DNA from: Caballeronia fortuita
GTDB taxonomy: Bacteria; Pseudomonadota; Gammaproteobacteria; Burkholderiales; Burkholderiaceae
Length of the DNA stretch: 64,000 nt
Assembly: GCF_001544835.2 (NCBI RefSeq)
Contig: NZ_FCNX02000002.1
Coordinates: 372,001 to 436,000 of the forward strand
Reading direction: 5' to 3'
Below, piece by piece: positions 8,936-16,867 of this stretch. A program made the position numbers and the translations under genes. A model generated the notes under the pieces. The model did not search any database, had not been told where the DNA came from, and saw only the letters and a list, made by a program, of their open reading frames with translations. Numbering within the stretch: position 1 is the stretch's first letter; every line of letters starts with the position of its first letter.

Positions 8936-10291
8936 ATGCCAGATCAAGCAGCCCGAGAGGTGGACACGAAGACGCTCCGGCGCGTCATCGCTGCGGCGTC
9001 CATCGGAAACTTCGTCGAATGGTTCGATTTCGCCGCATACGGCTTTCTCGCCACCATTCTCACGCGCGAGTTCTTTCCGAGCGGCGACCCGACCGTCGGT
9101 CTGTTGAAGACCTTCGCGGTATTCGCGGTCGCCTTTGCGTTCCGTCCGCTCGGCGGGCTCTTTTTCGGCGTCGTCGGGGACCGGATCGGCCGCAAGCGCA
9201 CGCTCGCTTTCACCATCCTGTTGATGGCGGGGGCGACGACGCTGATCGGCCTCTTGCCGACGTACGCAAGCATCGGTTATTGGGCGCCGCTGCTTCTCAC
9301 GATCATCCGTTGCGTGCAAGGCTTCTCCGCAGGCGGCGAATACGCGGGCGCCTGCGCCTACGTGATGGAGCACGCGCCGCGCCGCCGCCGCGCGTTCTTC
9401 GGCAGCTTCGTGCCGGTCTCGACGTTCTCCTCGTTCGCCTGCGCGGCGGTGGTCGCGTATGCGCTGGAATCGTCGCTGTCGCCTGCCGCGATGGTCGACT
9501 GGGGCTGGCGCGTGCCGTTCCTGATCGCGGCGCCGGTCGGTCTCATCGGCGTGTATCTGCGCGTGAATCTGCACGAGACGCCGGCTTTCCAGGCGCTCGA
9601 AGGCAAGCACGAAGTCGCGCACGCGCCGCTGGTCGAAACGCTGCATTCGCAGTCGCTGAACATCGTGAAGCTCGGCGCGTTCGTCTCGGTGACGGCGCTG
9701 TCCTTCTACACGTTCACGACGTATTTCGCGACCTACATGCAGGTCGCCGGTCATCTGTCGCGCGGAACGTCGCTGCTCGTCACCGTGCTCGCGCTCTTCT
9801 TCGCCGCCGCGCTGTGTCCGCTCGCAGGCCTGTTCTCCGATCTCGTCGGACGCCGCGCGACGATCGCGACGACGTGCGTTCTCATCATGGTGTCGGTGTA
9901 TCCCGCCTTCGCGCTCGGCGGATCGGGCGATCTATCGCATTCGCTCGCGGGCGTCGCGCTACTTGCGATCGGCGCGGTGCTGTCGGGCGTCGTCACGGCT
10001 CCGCTGCTATCGGAAGTCTTCGCGACGAAGACGCGCTACACCGCGTCCGCGATCACGTACAACCTCGCCTACACGATCTTCGGCGGCACCGCGCCGCTCG
10101 TCGCGACATGGCTCATCGCCGAGACGGGAACGAATCTGTCGCCCGCGTATTACCTGATCGCCGTGTCGATCCTCGCGATGATCGGCGGCCTCTCGCTGCG
10201 CGAAACATCGAAGACCGCGCTCGAAGACGCGGGCTCGTCGATCAGGCGCGCCGGCACCGACGTCGAACGCCGCGATCTGCGCGATGCGTAA
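8936..10291 (+). CDS. MHS-family MFS transporter (metabolite:H+ symporter type)
   Basis: A 451-residue major facilitator with about 12 membrane helices. The opening IAAASIGNFVEWFDFAAYGF and the long loop GDRIGRKRTLAF are hallmarks of the metabolite:H+ symporter group that includes ProP, KgtP and ShiA. RGTSLLVTVLALFF and FSDLVGRRATIATT mark the second half. The substrate, likely an organic acid or compatible solute, cannot be told from sequence. AAGGAG lies 12 bases before the ATG. A palindromic operator pair lies upstream, and the PAS-LuxR gene 76 bases downstream probably controls it. Confidence 0.88.
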   Translation: MPDQAAREVDTKTLRRVIAAASIGNFVEWFDFAAYGFLATILTREFFPSGDPTVGLLKTFAVFAVAFAFRPLGGLFFGVVGDRIGRKRTLAFTILLMAGATTLIGLLPTYASIGYWAPLLLTIIRCVQGFSAGGEYAGACAYVMEHAPRRRRAFFGSFVPVSTFSSFACAAVVAYALESSLSPAAMVDWGWRVPFLIAAPVGLIGVYLRVNLHETPAFQALEGKHEVAHAPLVETLHSQSLNIVKLGAFVSVTALSFYTFTTYFATYMQVAGHLSRGTSLLVTVLALFFAAALCPLAGLFSDLVGRRATIATTCVLIMVSVYPAFALGGSGDLSHSLAGVALLAIGAVLSGVVTAPLLSEVFATKTRYTASAITYNLAYTIFGGTAPLVATWLIAETGTNLSPAYYLIAVSILAMIGGLSLRETSKTALEDAGSSIRRAGTDVERRDLRDA

Positions 10292-10366
10292 CGCCGGCGC
10301 TTCGAGGACATCGCAGAGGTTCGCGCGGTAGAGTAACGTTTCGCCCGACGCGACGACCTTCCCGAC

Positions 10367-10930
10367 ATGACCGATCCGACGCCCACGCTCGACTACGAGG
10401 ACTTGTTCAGGCATCTGCCCGTCGCGGTCATCGTTGCGAGAGAGCGGATCATGGTGGACTGCAACGCGCGCGCACTGGAGCTCTTCAGGGCGACGCGCGG
10501 CGACATCATCGATCAGTCGTTCTCGAAGCTGTATCCCGAGCGGAAAGACTTCGCCACCACGGGCCGCCGCCTCGCGCCTTTGCTCGCCAAACACACGATG
10601 TTCAGCGACGACCGCATCATGCGGCGCGTCGACGGAAGTTATTTCTGGGTGACGGTCGGCGGCTTCGGCTATAACCCGAAGCGCCCTTTCGAGCTTGCGG
10701 TCTGGACGTTCACGGATAGGTCGCAAGGCACGAAGCAATCGGACAGCGCGAGCATGTTGACCGAACGCGAGCGTGATGTCGCCGCCCTGCTCGTTCATGG
10801 CATGACGAGCAAGGAGATCGGCAAGGAACTGAACATCAGCCCGCGCACGGTGGATATTCATCGTGCAAGCCTGCTGCGCAAATACGGCGCGCGGGCGACG
10901 CAAGAGCTGATCGCGCGGCTCCTGTCCTGA
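10367..10930 (+). CDS. PAS-LuxR transcriptional regulator
   Basis: A 187-residue regulator with a PAS domain at about residues 8-115 (LFRHLPVAVIVARERIMVDC; DGSYFWVTVGGFGY) and a C-terminal GerE-type helix-turn-helix. The helix-turn-helix region reads LTERERDVAALLVHGMTSKE then ISPRTVDIHRASLL at about 130-185. It has no receiver domain, so activity is probably set by whatever the PAS domain senses rather than by phosphorylation. It follows an MHS-type transporter in the same direction, and the palindromes upstream of that transporter have the symmetry expected of a LuxR-type binding site. The likely role is local control of solute uptake. A strong hairpin follows the stop codon. Confidence 0.86.
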   Translation: MTDPTPTLDYEDLFRHLPVAVIVARERIMVDCNARALELFRATRGDIIDQSFSKLYPERKDFATTGRRLAPLLAKHTMFSDDRIMRRVDGSYFWVTVGGFGYNPKRPFELAVWTFTDRSQGTKQSDSASMLTERERDVAALLVHGMTSKEIGKELNISPRTVDIHRASLLRKYGARATQELIARLLS

Positions 10931-10956
10931 GCGCCGCCTACGGCGGCATGGCTCAG
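10927..10956 (+). terminator. Hairpin after the PAS-LuxR gene
   Basis: The outer stem ctgagc/gctcag (10927-10932 and 10951-10956) and the inner stem gccgcc/ggcggc (10933-10938 and 10942-10947) form a near-continuous hairpin with a 3-base loop. It overlaps the last codons of the gene. No T tract follows, so termination is likely but not certain. Confidence 0.45.
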
Positions 10957-11108
10957 TCCGAAACGCATTTCTTGGCTCCTCTGACACTGGATGAAACGCG
11001 CGCGCCTGTGATTCGATGTTCGTGCAGGCGCACTGCGGACCGGCCATCGAATTGGCTTAAGGGCGAACACCAAGTGCTGGCTCAATCATTCGGATGCCTA
11101 ATGTTGAA

Positions 11109-11141
11109 ACGATATCGTACGACTTTCGAGATTCGATATCG
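11109..11141. promoter_or_regulatory. Twin CGATATCG palindromes ahead of the polygalacturonase gene
   Basis: The palindrome cgatatcg occurs at 11110-11117 (extended to acgatatcgt) and again at 11134-11141. The two copies are 24 bases apart, about two helical turns, and the second ends about 20 bases before the TTG start. The arrangement suggests a dimeric regulator bound to two sites on one face of the DNA. No candidate regulator gene is adjacent. Confidence 0.4.
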
Positions 11142-11161
11142 CTTATACAGAGGCCCGGGAA

Positions 11162-13105
11162 TTGAACACGAGAACCGCATTGTCCGCGCTGGCATGCTCC
11201 GGCATCGCCTTGCTCGCATCGACGCTCAACGCTTGCGGCGGCTCGGATGCATCGTCGCCGCAGGTGCAGAACGCCGCAGCATCGCCGCAGGCCGATGCGC
11301 CAGCGCAAGCCGACGTCACGCCGTCGGCATCGGCTGCATCCGCTACGGCGCCCGCATCGGCCGCATCGGCCGCGTCGCCTGCAACGCCCGAAGCACCCGC
11401 GTCCGATCCCACGCCCGCGGGCTTTCCGGTCGGCACCACCGCATACGATCCCGCGCTGCCGCCCGAACCCTCGCTTCCCTTCGCGCCCCAAGTCTGCGCG
11501 ACGCTGCCCGCATCGTTGACCGCGCAGGCAAACGGACTCTTGCCCGATAGCGCCGACGCAACCGATACCGCGCCCGATACCGCCCGCATCCAGGCCGCGC
11601 TCGATGCGTGCAAGAACCCGTCGAGCAGCGGTCTCGCGACGAACAAAGCCGTGCGCCTCGTGCCGGGCGCGAACGGCGAGAATGCATTCATCGCGGGCGC
11701 GCTGAATCTGTCGAGCGGCGTCACGCTCTGGATCGACACCGGCGTGACGCTGTTCGCATCGCGCGATCCGCGTCGCTACGACAAGGTCAAGGGCACCGCA
11801 AGCTGCGGCATCATCACCGCGAGCGACAACGGCTGTCTTGCGCTCATCAACGCGAGCAAGATCGCGAACGCCGCCGTCATGGGCGATGGTGTCATCGACG
11901 GACGCGGCGGCAGTCCGCTCGTCAGCAGTGTCGCCAACGATCCGAACCTGATGCAACGCCCCGGCGGCGACGGCACGATGAGCTGGTGGGACCTCGGCTG
12001 GATGGCGAACAAGGTGCTCAATCAGGCGCAGAACAATCCGCGCCTCATCCAGATCAGCAATGGCCGCAACTTCACGCTGTATCGCGTGACCTTGCAGAAC
12101 GCGCCTAAGTTCCATGTCGTGCCGAGCGGCGTCGAGGGCTTCACGGCATGGGGCGTCAAGATCTATACGCCGACTGCTGCCTACGAAGCGATGAAGAACT
12201 ATCTCGGCATGCCCTATAGTCCCGACACGGCGAAGAACACCGACGGCATCGATCCCGCGAGTTCCGGCCCGATCACGAGGAATCCCGGCAATCCGGGCAA
12301 GCTGACGGGCGATGCGAGCAACATGCTGATCGCGTACACGCATATCCGCACCGGCGACGACAACATCGCGATCAAGGGCGGCACGAGCACGACAAACGGG
12401 CGCACGTACAACATCACCGTCGCGCATAGCCGCTTTTATTCGGGGCACGGCATGTCGATCGGCAGCGAGACGGCGGGCACGGACAACGGCACGGCGAACG
12501 CCAACGTGACGCCGATCGATGGCGTCCTGCCGAGCGTGAGCAACGTCAATGTCTACGATCTCGTGATCGATGGCGCCGACAACGGTCTGCGCATCAAGTC
12601 GGACTGGAGCCGCAGCGGTCTCGTCGCCGATATCCGTTATTCGAACGTATGCATCCGCACGCCGGAATCGTCGCCGGATGGCAAGCCGCAAGCGCTGATC
12701 TTTTCGCCGTACTACAGCCCGACGAAGAACAACGGCCTGTACCCGAACTTTCGAAACATCGCGCTCGATGGCGTGCGTATCGTGAATGCGTCGAGCTACA
12801 CGTTTCAGGGCTTCAATTCGGCGAGCCCGGTTCTGCAGGGCGCGGGCTGGTCGGCCGGCTCCGTCGGCTGGCCGAATCCGCCGGTCGGGAATCCTTTGTC
12901 GATATCGCTGAACAACGTCGTCGCCGATGCCGCGCCATTGAACTTCACCGTCGCGGATGCGCTCGTCACGATCGGCGAAGGCGGCACGACGCTGCCGTTC
13001 AGAGCAAGCGACAGCGTCAGCATCACGCGCGCCGCCGCGCATGCGCAAAGCGCCGCGCCGGTCGATTGCAGCAAGGCGTTCACGCCGTTCCCGGCGATTC
13101 GATGA
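11162..13105 (+). CDS. Polygalacturonase-like glycoside hydrolase (GH28), lipoprotein
   Basis: A 647-residue exported protein. It begins with a lipoprotein signal ending in the lipobox LNAC (Cys25), followed by an Ala/Ser/Pro/Thr-rich linker to about residue 95. The catalytic right-handed beta-helix carries all four GH28 signatures: NTDG (359-362), GDD (398-400), GHG (428-430) and RIK (477-479). GH28 enzymes hydrolyse alpha-1,4 galacturonosyl bonds in pectin. Attachment to the outer membrane by lipid is the likely location. The start is a TTG with GAGG about 10 bases upstream; no ATG fits the signal peptide. It stands alone, and the twin palindromes before it may control it. Rhamnogalacturonase activity is an alternative. 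Confidence 0.9.
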   Translation: MNTRTALSALACSGIALLASTLNACGGSDASSPQVQNAAASPQADAPAQADVTPSASAASATAPASAASAASPATPEAPASDPTPAGFPVGTTAYDPALPPEPSLPFAPQVCATLPASLTAQANGLLPDSADATDTAPDTARIQAALDACKNPSSSGLATNKAVRLVPGANGENAFIAGALNLSSGVTLWIDTGVTLFASRDPRRYDKVKGTASCGIITASDNGCLALINASKIANAAVMGDGVIDGRGGSPLVSSVANDPNLMQRPGGDGTMSWWDLGWMANKVLNQAQNNPRLIQISNGRNFTLYRVTLQNAPKFHVVPSGVEGFTAWGVKIYTPTAAYEAMKNYLGMPYSPDTAKNTDGIDPASSGPITRNPGNPGKLTGDASNMLIAYTHIRTGDDNIAIKGGTSTTNGRTYNITVAHSRFYSGHGMSIGSETAGTDNGTANANVTPIDGVLPSVSNVNVYDLVIDGADNGLRIKSDWSRSGLVADIRYSNVCIRTPESSPDGKPQALIFSPYYSPTKNNGLYPNFRNIALDGVRIVNASSYTFQGFNSASPVLQGAGWSAGSVGWPNPPVGNPLSISLNNVVADAAPLNFTVADALVTIGEGGTTLPFRASDSVSITRAAAHAQSAAPVDCSKAFTPFPAIR

Positions 13106-13295
13106 ATCGATAAATCAGACGAAAGTGCCTCGCATGCAGTTTTGAGGCGCATTTAAGCGCACACGTAAAGAAACGTTTTCCGTTGCCGATAAATGAACCA
13201 GAAGGAGCCGGACAAATGTTCCGGGCGTTTTCGATATCCAGGACGCGTGTCTCGCAGCCATCGGCGCGGGCCGACAACATCGGACATAGAGAGAA

Positions 13296-13499
13296 ATGGT
13301 CTTCAGCTACAGGGACATGATGGTCACGCCGGCAGCGATCCGGCAGGGCAATGCGTTCGCCGCGACCGCGCGCATTCAGGATCTGAACGGCATGGAGCGT
13401 TCCGTGCGCTTGCCGGGCGAATTCCCGAACATCGAAGAAGCGATCCGCTTCGCGATTGCAGCGGGCTTCGAATATATCGACTGCGAGCAGCGCTGCTGA
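13296..13499 (+). CDS. Small hypothetical protein (67 aa)
   Basis: A 67-residue soluble protein that I cannot assign to a function. It reads as compact and folded: a strand-rich start (MVFSYRDMMVTPAA), ATARIQDLNGMERSVRLPGE in the middle, and a helix EEAIRFAIAAGFEYIDCE at the end with a terminal Cys. AGAGAG lies just before the ATG, and a strong intrinsic terminator follows 25 bases after the stop, which together support a real transcription unit. It has no partner on its strand; the PhoX-like gene is convergent. Small single-domain proteins of this kind are common in Burkholderia genomes. Confidence 0.6.
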   Translation: MVFSYRDMMVTPAAIRQGNAFAATARIQDLNGMERSVRLPGEFPNIEEAIRFAIAAGFEYIDCEQRC

Positions 13500-13522
13500 A
13501 TGCGCATTGCGGCCCGGTAATG

Positions 13523-13554
13523 AAAAACGCCGCGACATGCTCGCGGCGTTTTCT
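13523..13554 (+). terminator. Intrinsic terminator after the 67-aa gene
   Basis: An 8-bp stem, cgccgcga/tcgcggcg (13528-13535 and 13541-13548), has a 5-base loop. It is preceded by five A and followed by TTTTCTCTTT, which makes a classical rho-independent terminator. The A run makes it potentially active for the convergent PhoX-like gene as well. Confidence 0.85.
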
Positions 13555-13595
13555 CTTTCGGCGCCACACGAAAACGACAGTGTGGCGGTCCATCG

Positions 13596-15575
13596 TCAGG
13601 CCAGCTTGATCGATGTCGGATCGGCGGTCAGATAGCCCACCGCCGCGCCGTAACGATCCTTGTAGTTCGCGCGGATCAGCGGATCGAGCGTCGCCTGAAC
13701 CTTCGAGTGCAGCGGCAATTCCCAGTCGCCCGCGTGCTGGAAGTTGCTCATGATATAGGTCCAGCCGTTGATCTCGTCGACGGCATGCAGGCCCGTCGAT
13801 TCCGCGCCCGAAGGCGCGGACAGCACGCGCGACAGCGACTTCGTATCGACGTTGTACGCCCATAGGAAGTTGTTGACGTGACGGCCGCTGTCCTCGCCGA
13901 TGAACAGCGTGCGCAGCTTCTCCGAGAACTTCAGGTTGTCCGGATTCGCGATGCGCTCCGGATTGCCAATGTTGCCGAGCGCATCGGCGGAAATGTCCTC
14001 GCCGACGAGCGCGGCGGGCGCGGCCATGTCGACCGGCACCCATTCGCTATTGATCGCCGCGCCGGTCAGATCGCGCTGGCCGCCCTTCAGGTTGAATGCG
14101 TACACCGCACCCGAGTTGATCGTCTTGTCGACGGCGAAATCGGTGGCGTGCGCGTCGCCCTTGACCATCGACTTGACGATCTGCGACATCGCCGAGTACA
14201 CGATCTTGTCCTTCGCGTTGACCGTCGTGCCTTCGAGCTTCGTGAAGGACATGCTCGCGCCGCGCAAGGCCGCGTAGCGATGCGTCTCCAGGAACGCGGC
14301 CGCCTTCTCCATGCCCGATTTGATGCGAATCCAGTTGAACGCGCCGTTGTAGTTGATGCGCGTGTAGCTGGCGTCGAGCGTCGCGCCGACGGCGGCGTCG
14401 CTCACGACGTCCATGATGTCGGTGATGCTCAGCGTGTTGGCGAGGTTCTCGATTTCATCGCTCGTCGCGTGGCCCAGGTTCATCCATGTCAGATTGGCCG
14501 AGCCGGCACCCGCCGATGAGGTCATCGCACACTTCGCCACATAGAGCGTGCCCGCCGACAGATCCGCTTCCTTGTCCGCGACGAACATGAAGACGCCGCC
14601 GTTGGTCGCGTCGTCGCCCATCATCACGGTGCGCCTGTCGGGCAACACCTGAATCAGTTCGTGCGAGATGCGGCCGAGGCAGTAATGCTTTTTGATCGTG
14701 CCGGTGCCGTCCGCGTTCACGGTGACTTCGGGCACGTGGCCGTAGTGATACGGACGTGCCTTCGTCTGGTCGCCGTAGAGGTTCTTGCTGTAGGCAAGGA
14801 ACTGCGCGTCCTTCGAGCCGAGCGCCGCATCGGGCTCGTACTCTTCGCTCGACAAGTGCGTGTTCCACGGCGAAAGACTCGCGCCGCAGGTGATCCACAG
14901 GCCATTGGCCTTCGACGTGTCGACGTTCGCGTAGCTCACGAGCGAGAGCTTGCCGGTGGCCGGGTCCTGATCGAGCGTGAGCACGGCGATCGGCGACGGC
15001 AAGCGGCCGTACATGCTCGCGGCGTTCTGGTCGCGCGTCGTGTATTCGAACTGCACGACGGCGAACACGGCGTTGCCCTTCACGCCCTTGACGTTGGGCT
15101 TGTCGAGCTTGATGAGCGACGTCCCGTCCGGACAGTCCGAGAAGAACTGACGCTCCTTACCGGCAACCGATTTGTCGATGATCGGCTGATTGTCGATATC
15201 GAAGTAGCCGCCCGCGACGATCGTGCCGCCGGCGGTGTTCGTCACGACATCGCCCGTCACGAAGAAGGGCTGATACGCGAGCTTGTACGCGCGGCTGCTG
15301 CCATCGCTCAGGTTCACGGTCATCGTCGACGCAACGGAAGTTTTGGCCATCGCTGCGGGATCGGCGAGCGTCGGCGCGGCCATGCTGCTGAAGGTCGCGG
15401 TGGTGAAGGCGGCCGTCGATAGGGGCGCGGATGCGCTGGGCGCCGCGTTGCTGTCGCTGCCGCCGCATGCGGTCGCGAGCAGCGAAGCGGCTGCTGCGCC
15501 GCCGAGCGGCAGCATCGGCGCGCCGGCGAGAATCCTGAGGGCTTTGCGGCGGGAAAGGTCGAGTGGCTGCGCCAT
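13596..15575 (-). CDS. PhoX family (DUF839) phosphatase-like protein, Tat-exported
   Basis: A protein of about 659 residues of the PhoX/DUF839 family; characterised members are calcium- and iron-dependent alkaline phosphatases. The N-terminus has a Tat signal (LSRRKALRIL) followed by a hydrophobic stretch ending in LATAC, so it may also be lipidated after Tat export. Family sequence includes CGASLSPWNTHLSSEEYEPD, which holds metal-binding glutamates, GKARPYHYGHVPEV-like sequence, and LFIGEDSGRHVNNFLWAYN near the C-terminus. The ATG at 15575 is used here. A TTG 12 bases upstream, next to AAGGA, is possible, and the SD spacing favours neither clearly. The gene stands alone. Phosphatase activity is inferred from the family. 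Confidence 0.85.
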   Translation of the reverse strand: MAQPLDLSRRKALRILAGAPMLPLGGAAAASLLATACGGSDSNAAPSASAPLSTAAFTTATFSSMAAPTLADPAAMAKTSVASTMTVNLSDGSSRAYKLAYQPFFVTGDVVTNTAGGTIVAGGYFDIDNQPIIDKSVAGKERQFFSDCPDGTSLIKLDKPNVKGVKGNAVFAVVQFEYTTRDQNAASMYGRLPSPIAVLTLDQDPATGKLSLVSYANVDTSKANGLWITCGASLSPWNTHLSSEEYEPDAALGSKDAQFLAYSKNLYGDQTKARPYHYGHVPEVTVNADGTGTIKKHYCLGRISHELIQVLPDRRTVMMGDDATNGGVFMFVADKEADLSAGTLYVAKCAMTSSAGAGSANLTWMNLGHATSDEIENLANTLSITDIMDVVSDAAVGATLDASYTRINYNGAFNWIRIKSGMEKAAAFLETHRYAALRGASMSFTKLEGTTVNAKDKIVYSAMSQIVKSMVKGDAHATDFAVDKTINSGAVYAFNLKGGQRDLTGAAINSEWVPVDMAAPAALVGEDISADALGNIGNPERIANPDNLKFSEKLRTLFIGEDSGRHVNNFLWAYNVDTKSLSRVLSAPSGAESTGLHAVDEINGWTYIMSNFQHAGDWELPLHSKVQATLDPLIRANYKDRYGAAVGYLTADPTSIKLA

Positions 15576-15788
15576 GTGTGGTTTCAAGTCCTTGATCGTG
15601 GGTTGTGTACCGGCGATGAACGTCCCTGCTTCAGGCCGTTGCGGCCCGACGTGCCGGTTGACGCGCTACTTTAGGAAATGAATGTGAAACCTGTTTGACA
15701 GGCGGGTGTAATTGGGTGGTTTTGGGGATGATAGGGGAAGGCGCGAAACGGCGGAGGCGCATCGACGTGCGCCTTCGGCACGACGGTC

Positions 15789-16820
15789 CTACATCCGCCC
15801 CGCATCCACCACCGCTTCCGCAAACGCCTTCGGCGCTTCCTGCGGCAGATTGTGTCCGATGCCGCCCGCGACATTCCGATGCTGATACTTGCCCGTAAAC
15901 TTCTTCGCATACGCCGACGGATCGGGATGCGGCGCGCCGTTGGCATCGCCTTCCATCGTGATCGTCGGCACGGCGATGGTCGGCGCGCTCGCGAGGCGCT
16001 GCTCCAGCGCGTCGTATTGCGGCTCGCCCTGCACGAGCCCGAGCCGCCATCGATAGTTATGAATCACCACCGCGACGTGATCCGGATTGTCGAACGACTT
16101 CGCGGAGCGGTCATACGTCGCGTCATCGAAGTTCCATTTCGGCGATGCGAGTTGCCAGATGAGCTTGTTGAAGTCGTGGCGATTCGCTTCGTAACCCGCC
16201 TGGCCACGCTCGGTCGCGAAGTAGAACTGATACCACCACGCGAACTCGGCCTTCGGCGGCAGCGGCGCGCGATTGCCCTGCTGGCTGCCGATCAGATACC
16301 CGCTCACCGACACCATCGCCTTGACACGCTCCGGCCACAGCGCCGCGATGATGTTCGCCGTGCGCGCGCCCCAGTCGAACGCGCCGAGCGTGGCCTGCTG
16401 AATCTTCAGCGCATCCATCAGCGCGACGATGTCCACCGCGACCACCGCCTGCTGCCCGTTGCGCGGCGTGTCGGCGGAGCGAAAGTGCGTGGAGCCGTAG
16501 CCGCGCAGATACGGCACGATCACGCGATATCCTTGCGCCGCGAGTATCGGCGTCACTTCGGCGAACGCGTGGATGTCGTACGGCCAGCCGTGCAGCAGGA
16601 TCACGACGGGACCGTCCGCCGGCCCCGCTTCGGCATAGCCGATATCGAGCGCGCCCGCATCGATCTGCCGAATCTGCGCGAAGCCCGCATTCGACGATGC
16701 ACGCGGCGCGGCGCTCTGCGCGCGCACGAGGTCGCTGAAGCCGAGCTGCATCGCGCCGGCAGTGGCGATCGCCGTGCCGAGAAAGCGGCGGCGCCATGCG
16801 TTGATCTGATCATCCGGCAT
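15789..16820 (-). CDS. Exported alpha/beta hydrolase, epoxide hydrolase-like
   Basis: A 343-residue alpha/beta hydrolase. The N-terminus carries a Tat-like signal (AWRRRFLGTAIATAG...VRAQSA). The oxyanion-hole motif HGWP is at 77-80, and the nucleophile elbow GAFDWG has Asp149 as nucleophile, as in epoxide hydrolases and haloalkane dehalogenases rather than Ser esterases. A likely acid lies in GDANG (Asp292), and the catalytic His is in GIGHNLP (His323). The start at 16820 has AAGGAG correctly spaced. It is the last gene of a three-gene unit (MFS transporter, M81 peptidase, hydrolase), suggesting that it attacks the same compound, in the periplasm, that the other two import and process. The substrate is unknown. 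Confidence 0.85.
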   Translation of the reverse strand: MPDDQINAWRRRFLGTAIATAGAMQLGFSDLVRAQSAAPRASSNAGFAQIRQIDAGALDIGYAEAGPADGPVVILLHGWPYDIHAFAEVTPILAAQGYRVIVPYLRGYGSTHFRSADTPRNGQQAVVAVDIVALMDALKIQQATLGAFDWGARTANIIAALWPERVKAMVSVSGYLIGSQQGNRAPLPPKAEFAWWYQFYFATERGQAGYEANRHDFNKLIWQLASPKWNFDDATYDRSAKSFDNPDHVAVVIHNYRWRLGLVQGEPQYDALEQRLASAPTIAVPTITMEGDANGAPHPDPSAYAKKFTGKYQHRNVAGGIGHNLPQEAPKAFAEAVVDAGRM

Positions 16821-16867
16821 GTTTCGATTCTCCTTTGACGTATCCGATGAAATCGATGAAATGAAGC

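Noticed and set aside
11057..13048. 663-codon minus-strand open frame opposite the polygalacturonase
   Set aside because: The plus strand has all four GH28 motifs and a lipobox. The minus-strand product is low-complexity Arg/Ala and Gly/Arg sequence without a family.
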